Source: Bacteroidota bacterium (GTDB taxonomy: Bacteria > Bacteroidota > Bacteroidia > Chitinophagales > Chitinophagaceae). From it: 11,086 bases of DNA. The DNA lies in contig JAEZIL010000353.1 of the NCBI GenBank assembly GCA_023436685.1, positions 1-11,086 of the forward strand, written 5' to 3'. Under the pieces are notes generated by a model, which worked only from the letters and a program-made list of their open reading frames with translations, had not been told where the DNA came from and searched no databases. Both the position numbers and the translations under genes were made by a program. Of the stretch, positions 7,033 to 11,086 are shown piece by piece. Within the stretch, counting starts at the first letter, position 1; the number at the start of each line of letters is the position of its first letter.

Positions 7033-8382
7033 TTACCAAAAAAAGAAAAATTTGCGTTTGGGTGGGTTGTACTTGAAGTACATAATGACAAGGGCTGCGC
7101 CATAAAACGGTAAACAGGGTATACGGTAGCGAGATAATGTACCAAAATTAAAAGAGGACAAGCCCACTGCAAATGCAAATATAAAAGTGAAGATGAGGCA
7201 GAACTGAACATTAGGATCTTCAGAAATAGCCTTCCAGGTTTTAGCCAGGCCAAGAGAGAATATCACCTTAAGCGTTAATACTAGTATGGCAAGTGCCTCA
7301 AAAGCTGAAAGAAACTGGATGATCTTTTTGGTTTCCCATATATACGGCCTGAATAGGGATACATTTACTGCGGCCGGAAATTTCTTTAGCATTCCTACAA
7401 TTGAAGGGTCAAACTCACCAAGGTTATAAGTTGCACTTTGGTCGGCCGATGTAGCATTTATCCAGTCGCGGGTGGTTACTACCGTATTGGCTACATTTTC
7501 AAGAGAATATTTTCCAAGGCTGGCCGACAGGCGCCCACTTAACAAAACAAATCCGGCTACCATGACAGCTCCAAGAGCACCTTTGATAAGAAAGCGTACA
7601 GATTTTAGTTTGATTTTATGTAGGTAATTAAATAAGATCCACAATGCAAGTGCTGGGGCAAAGGCCATCAAAATATACACTTTAACCTTGGCAATTAGAA
7701 TAAAGCTCAATAGCCATAATGCCACATAGCTCAGCTTCAGTTGCCGTATGTTTAGCATTCTAAAGGTTGTATAAGTGAGCCAGCCAATAGCAAACATGCA
7801 GATTGTATCCTTAAATATACCAGACCCCCACATGAAAGTGCTTGGTATGAAAAGTATTGCTATCGCCAGTTGCTTCGATAGGTGCGGATACTGTCCTGCA
7901 AAGGTTCTGTATAATGCCCATACACCTGTATATGAAAATGCCGCAAACATTACTGACGTAGGTAAGTAAGTAGTAAATGTGAAAGCCCCGAAAAAAGCAG
8001 CCAGTCTTTCAACTGTGAACTCTGCAGAGGAATCGTACCAGTACAGTTGCGAAAGGTATTCAGCATAATCTCCATCGTACCAGTTAGGAATATGAAGTAT
8101 AAGCCCGAGCCATTTGAAAATGGACTCCTTCATAGCGCTATTAATGATTTGAGTATGCTTAAAATACTCCATAGTATCACCATAACCACCATAGTAATAT
8201 TGATATAACATACCAATACCTAGGGCACCAATGATTTTTACAGTAAGGCCGGGTATAAAATAAGGATGCCAGGGGTGGTTCCAGGGATAGTATTTGGCGC
8301 GTATTTTAAAGGCAACCGTATATATCACAACAAGATAAAACGGCAATAAAAAGTAATCTAATAATGTGATATATTGCGGCAT
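7033..8382 (-). CDS. Multi-pass membrane protein, candidate polysaccharide polymerase (Wzy/EpsG-like)
   Basis: A 449-residue protein with roughly nine to eleven membrane spans, clear ones near 9-26, 45-62, 128-150, 171-186, 191-207, 217-231, 235-253, 265-281, 358-377, 392-410 and 421-436. A hydrophilic stretch at 64-125 contains YGGYGDTMEYF, and a second at 283-350 contains SLFRPYIWE. The span pair around PSTFMWGSGIFKDT (180-193) and the late LSRYRIPCLPF (416-425) resemble patterns seen in EpsG/Wzy-type polymerases and related membrane glycosyltransferases, and every polymerase-dependent cluster needs one such protein, of which this is the only candidate here. This is inference: polymerases are poorly conserved. 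It is the only minus-strand gene in the window. The ATG at 8382 follows the divergent spacer. The C-terminus ends oddly in KFFFFW. Confidence 0.7.
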   Translation of the reverse strand: MPQYITLLDYFLLPFYLVVIYTVAFKIRAKYYPWNHPWHPYFIPGLTVKIIGALGIGMLYQYYYGGYGDTMEYFKHTQIINSAMKESIFKWLGLILHIPNWYDGDYAEYLSQLYWYDSSAEFTVERLAAFFGAFTFTTYLPTSVMFAAFSYTGVWALYRTFAGQYPHLSKQLAIAILFIPSTFMWGSGIFKDTICMFAIGWLTYTTFRMLNIRQLKLSYVALWLLSFILIAKVKVYILMAFAPALALWILFNYLHKIKLKSVRFLIKGALGAVMVAGFVLLSGRLSASLGKYSLENVANTVVTTRDWINATSADQSATYNLGEFDPSIVGMLKKFPAAVNVSLFRPYIWETKKIIQFLSAFEALAILVLTLKVIFSLGLAKTWKAISEDPNVQFCLIFTFIFAFAVGLSSFNFGTLSRYRIPCLPFYGAALVIMYFKYNPPKRKFFFFW

Positions 8383-8422
8383 ATACTATCTCGAATTATA
8401 CAAAAGTTAAAGGTGATAGTAT
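8383..8422. repeat. Perfect 8-base inverted repeat in the divergent spacer
   Basis: ATACTATC at 8383-8390 is the exact reverse complement of GATAGTAT at 8415-8422, with 24 bases between. The arms touch the start codon of the minus-strand gene on one side and overlap the possible plus-strand -7 element on the other. The spacing makes a two-half-site operator for a regulator of both genes more plausible than a hairpin, but chance in AT-rich DNA is possible. Confidence 0.5.
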
Positions 8423-8432
8423 TGTAATTATT
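8383..8432. promoter_or_regulatory. Divergent intergenic spacer, likely two promoters
   Basis: This 50-base spacer separates the start of the minus-strand membrane gene from the plus-strand AsnB gene, so both must be driven from here unless transcription enters from elsewhere. On the minus strand a TATAAT matches 8400-8395. On the plus strand TAGTATTG at 8417-8424 is one mismatch from the Bacteroidota -7 consensus TAnnTTTG, but it lies only 8 bases before the ATG. No convincing -33 element accompanies either, so promoter positions are tentative. Confidence 0.4.
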
Positions 8433-10334
8433 ATGTGTGGAATCACTGGTTATTATGCGTTTACAACAAAATCTGCTGCCAACTTAACAAAAATAAATGA
8501 TTCTACCGAAAAGCTTTTACTTAGGGGCCCCGATTCGGGTGGTACTTTTTGTAATGATAATATTGCTTTAGGCCATCGCCGGTTATCAATCATTGATACT
8601 TCTTCAAATGGCAGCCAGCCGATGGCTGATATTTCAGGAAGATACAAGATAATATTCAACGGCGAGATTTTTAATTATATAGAGCTTTATAATAAGCACC
8701 TGGCCCCCAAAGTTACTCACCTGCATTCAGCTTCTGATACGGAGGTTTTACTCTACTTGCTTATTGAATACGGTACACAATGTTTATCATGGCTAAGTGG
8801 CTTTTTTGCATTTGCCTTTTATGATACGCTCACAGGCAATGTTATTATTGCCCGCGACAGGTTTGGCAAAAAGCCGTTGCTATACTATTGTAATAACGAT
8901 TACCTGGCGTTTGCATCAGAAATGAAATCACTGCTTGCATATGGTATTCCCAAAGAGCTGGATTATACTGTACTTCACCAATACTTACAGCTCAACTATA
9001 TACCTCAGCCTTTATGTATTATAAAAGGTTGTAAAAAGCTACCCGGTGGCCATTACCTCACCGTGAATAAACAGGGCGATATAAAAATTGATAAGTATTA
9101 TGAGTTGCAAATTCAAAAAGACCAATATGGCAATGATACCTATGAACAGGCACAAAAAAAAGTAATTGATCTTCTCGATCAATCGGTGCAGGAGCGTATG
9201 ATTGCCGATGTTCCATTAGGTGCATTTCTAAGCGGTGGTATCGATTCCTCGGTTATAGTTGCCCTGGCTACCCGCCACACTAAACAATTGAATACTTTTT
9301 CAATAGGGTATAAGAATAACCCATACTTTGATGAAACAGCCTACGCTAAACTGGTAGCCAACAGGTATAACACCAACCATACTGTTTTTTCTCTTGCTAA
9401 CGACGATTTCCTGGCACATGTGTACGATGTGCTTGATTACATGGATGAGCCGTTTGCCGATTCATCAGCAATACCTACTTATATTTTATGCAGAGAAACA
9501 CGCAAGCATGTCACGGTTGCTTTAAGTGGCGATGGTAGCGACGAAATGTTTTCTGGATACAATAAGCATGCTGCTGAATACAAGGTGCGTCAAAACTCTT
9601 TAGTAAACACAATTGTAAAAGCCGGGTTGCCGCTGTGGAGTATAATGCCAAGAAGCAGGGGAGGGAAATTAACCAACCTATTCCGTCAATTGCACCGCTT
9701 TGCGGAGGGGGCAAATATGAGTATGAAGGATAGGTACTGGCGCTGGGCCTCGATTAATACGTCTCATGATGCAATGCAACTCTTAAGTATCGATAGCAGG
9801 AGTAAAATTGATATGAGTGCTGAAGACCGGTTTAAAGAGGATATACTATCATCGCTAAAAGGTGGTGATATGAATGAGGTATTACTTACCGATATGAAAC
9901 TGGTATTAAAGGGTGATATGCTGGTTAAAGTTGATATGATGAGTATGGCTAATAGCCTGGAAGTAAGATGCCCCTTTCTTGACTATAAAGTTGCTGATTA
10001 TGTATTCAGCATACCGCCCCAGTATAAAATAGATGGTGGAATGAAGAAAAAAATACTACAGGATGCTTTCAGGCCCATGCTTCCCGAAGAACTATATAAC
10101 AGGCCAAAACATGGTTTTGAGATACCACTGTTAGGATGGCTGAAAAATGAGCTTTGGAGTTTGATTAATGATGATCTTTTGAATGATAAATTTATTGCTG
10201 AGCAGGGGATATTCAATGTAGCATCCATCAGGGGGCTAAAGCAAAAATTACAAAGTAATAATCCCGGCGATAGTCATGCTACTATATGGGCCTTAATTGT
10301 ATTTCAATACTGGTGGAAAAAATACTATTTGTAA
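8433..10334 (+). CDS. asnB: AsnB-like glutamine-dependent asparagine synthase / amidotransferase, intact
   Basis: A complete 633-residue AsnB-family protein. The start is fixed by Met-Cys-Gly (Cys2 is the glutaminase nucleophile). Glutaminase landmarks: LRGPDSGG (30-37), GHRRLSIID (47-55), FNGEIFN (75-81) and SDTEV (101-105). Synthetase landmarks: SGGIDSS ATP loop (267-273), DEPFADSSAIP (338-348), SGDGSDE (365-371), VKVDMMSM further on, and RPKHGF (557-562) with a tryptophan-rich C-terminus (IWALIVFQYWWKK). It is the second AsnB paralogue in the window and clearly diverged from the interrupted copy at 1677, so the two need not be redundant. It would hydrolyse glutamine and pass ammonia through a tunnel to an adenylated carboxylate: aspartate in true AsnB, or a sugar acid in O-antigen cluster relatives such as those proposed to make amidated uronic acids. 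Length is typical of the long bacterial form. Confidence 0.95.
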   Translation: MCGITGYYAFTTKSAANLTKINDSTEKLLLRGPDSGGTFCNDNIALGHRRLSIIDTSSNGSQPMADISGRYKIIFNGEIFNYIELYNKHLAPKVTHLHSASDTEVLLYLLIEYGTQCLSWLSGFFAFAFYDTLTGNVIIARDRFGKKPLLYYCNNDYLAFASEMKSLLAYGIPKELDYTVLHQYLQLNYIPQPLCIIKGCKKLPGGHYLTVNKQGDIKIDKYYELQIQKDQYGNDTYEQAQKKVIDLLDQSVQERMIADVPLGAFLSGGIDSSVIVALATRHTKQLNTFSIGYKNNPYFDETAYAKLVANRYNTNHTVFSLANDDFLAHVYDVLDYMDEPFADSSAIPTYILCRETRKHVTVALSGDGSDEMFSGYNKHAAEYKVRQNSLVNTIVKAGLPLWSIMPRSRGGKLTNLFRQLHRFAEGANMSMKDRYWRWASINTSHDAMQLLSIDSRSKIDMSAEDRFKEDILSSLKGGDMNEVLLTDMKLVLKGDMLVKVDMMSMANSLEVRCPFLDYKVADYVFSIPPQYKIDGGMKKKILQDAFRPMLPEELYNRPKHGFEIPLLGWLKNELWSLINDDLLNDKFIAEQGIFNVASIRGLKQKLQSNNPGDSHATIWALIVFQYWWKKYYL

Positions 10335-10431
10335 TTTCTTTATTTTCTTAAATCATTTCCATTTTATAATATTACGCCCCGGAAAGGAGAAAACTTCTTA
10401 AAAATAGGGTGCTGAATTCAAAATATAGCTA
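10335..10431. promoter_or_regulatory. Intergenic gap upstream of the right-edge GT4, possible promoter
   Basis: This 97-base gap is the largest space between genes in the window. It is AT-rich apart from a short GC patch (GCCCCGGAAAGGAG) near 10376-10389. TATAAT occurs at 10365-10370 without a recognisable upstream element. TTCTTAAA occurs twice, at 10345-10352 and 10395-10402. I see no stem-loop with a U-tract, so no terminator for the AsnB gene. The AGGAG is about 45 bases from the next ATG, too far to be its ribosome binding site. Confidence 0.25.
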
Positions 10432-11086
10432 ATGGCTCGTCCTCGTGTGTTGCGAATATTGAATCGACTGATAATTGGTGGCCCTGCCATTAATGCTACC
10501 TATCTTACTAAGTATCTCGATCCGGAATTTGAAACCATGCTGGTGATTGGCGGCAAAGATGATCATGAGCAAGATGCAGTACACCTCACTCAAAGATTAG
10601 GTATTACTCCTGTTGTAGTACCTGAAATGCGCCGGAATATAAACCCGATAAATGATAGCCGCGCTTACCAGAAAGTAAAAGCCATCATTGAAGATTTTAG
10701 GCCCGATATTGTACATACCCATGCGGCTAAGTCGGGCGTGATAGGACGTACAGCAGCCGAAGCGGCAAAAGTTCCTGTTATTCTGCATACTTTTCATGGT
10801 CATGTATTTCATCACTATTTCAGTAAGTGGCAAACGGACACGTTTATACGTATTGAACGGTTTTTAGCTAAAAAGTCGACCGGTATAATAGCCATTAGTG
10901 AGAGCCAAAGGCATGATCTCGCCAGCGTGTATAAGATTTGCGATAACGATAAGATCAAGATCATTCCTCTAGGGCTTGATCTGGACCTTATACAGACAGA
11001 ACAGGATCCTAAGCGGACAATGTTTCGCAGTCTGTATGGATTTGAGGAAGATGAGATAGTGATTGGTATCATTGGAAGGATAGTCC
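10432..11086 (+). CDS. Glycosyltransferase family 4, 3'-truncated by the window edge
   Basis: The frame is open from ATG at 10432 to the right edge, giving 218 residues: the N-terminal acceptor domain of a GT-B transferase and the first strand of the donor domain. An in-frame TAG at 10426-10428 just upstream confirms the ATG as the first usable start. It opens VLRILNRLIIGGPAINATYL (6-25), a typical GT4 glycine-rich first loop, followed by PDIVHTHAAKSGVIGR (91-106), LHTFHGHVFHHYFSK (118-132), IIAISESQRHDL (152-163), KIKIIPLGLDL (174-184) and the donor-domain start IVIGIIGRIV (209-218). The HTHAAKSG and TFHGHVFH phrases are common in GT4 enzymes of Bacteroidota exopolysaccharide loci. Catalytic EX7E residues lie beyond the window. 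It likely begins a further transcription unit, separated from asnB by 97 bases. Confidence 0.9.
   Translation, partial: MARPRVLRILNRLIIGGPAINATYLTKYLDPEFETMLVIGGKDDHEQDAVHLTQRLGITPVVVPEMRRNINPINDSRAYQKVKAIIEDFRPDIVHTHAAKSGVIGRTAAEAAKVPVILHTFHGHVFHHYFSKWQTDTFIRIERFLAKKSTGIIAISESQRHDLASVYKICDNDKIKIIPLGLDLDLIQTEQDPKRTMFRSLYGFEEDEIVIGIIGRIV

Noticed and set aside
7000..7070. Bidirectional terminator between the convergent genes
   Set aside because: No inverted repeat of useful length flanks the A/T-rich tract; only poly-A/poly-T coding sequence is present.
7775..7969. Plus-strand 64-residue frame inside the minus-strand membrane gene
   Set aside because: It is antisense to a membrane-span-rich coding region and shows no domain.
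10365..10370. TATAAT as a firm promoter for the right-edge GT4
   Set aside because: No upstream element at suitable spacing and no match to the Bacteroidota -33/-7 pattern; kept only as a weak possibility.
10597..11072. Minus-strand open frames near the right edge
   Set aside because: They lie opposite the GT4 frame starting at 10432, which has clear family motifs. The reverse frames show no recognisable domain.

Overview
The window is a slice of a surface-polysaccharide (O-antigen, capsule or exopolysaccharide) biosynthesis locus. The organism is probably a member of the Bacteroidota. The grounds are the low-to-moderate GC content, tightly packed genes without strong Shine-Dalgarno sequences, and the mix of GT4/GT2/GT25 transferases with long AsnB-like amidotransferases; no marker gene is present to place it further. 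No rRNA, tRNA, CRISPR array, insertion sequence or phage gene is visible, and no gene-free stretch exceeds about 100 bases.

Layout. Positions 1-7032 hold one tightly packed plus-strand run of seven genes: a GT4 transferase cut by the left edge, a GT2 transferase, an AsnB-like amidotransferase interrupted by an in-frame amber codon, a GT25 transferase, a second GT4 transferase, a HAD-superfamily protein, and a UbiA-like membrane protein. Gene joins are overlaps of 20, 1, 8 and 8 bases or gaps of 12 and 9 bases, so this looks like one operon with translational coupling. Positions 7033-8382 carry a single minus-strand multi-pass membrane protein, a candidate polysaccharide polymerase, whose stop codon abuts that of the UbiA-like gene. 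A 50-base divergent spacer with a perfect 8-base inverted repeat separates it from a second, intact AsnB-like gene at 8433-10334. After a 97-base gap, a third GT4 transferase starts at 10432 and runs off the right edge.

How they may work together (inference). The four transferases plus the right-edge GT4 would assemble a repeat unit on a lipid carrier. The AsnB-like proteins could amidate a sugar acid using glutamine, as proposed for AsnB-family proteins of O-antigen clusters, or supply asparagine. The minus-strand membrane protein may polymerise the repeat. The adjacent HAD and UbiA-like genes recall the pairing or fusion of these two folds in polyprenyl-phosphate pentose synthesis, which suggests an unusual lipid-linked sugar donor.

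Most notable points: the amber codon in an otherwise well-conserved AsnB; the HAD protein whose general-acid Asp position (+2 from the nucleophile) is a Cys; and the divergent UbiA-like partner lacking two of the usual acidic metal ligands.
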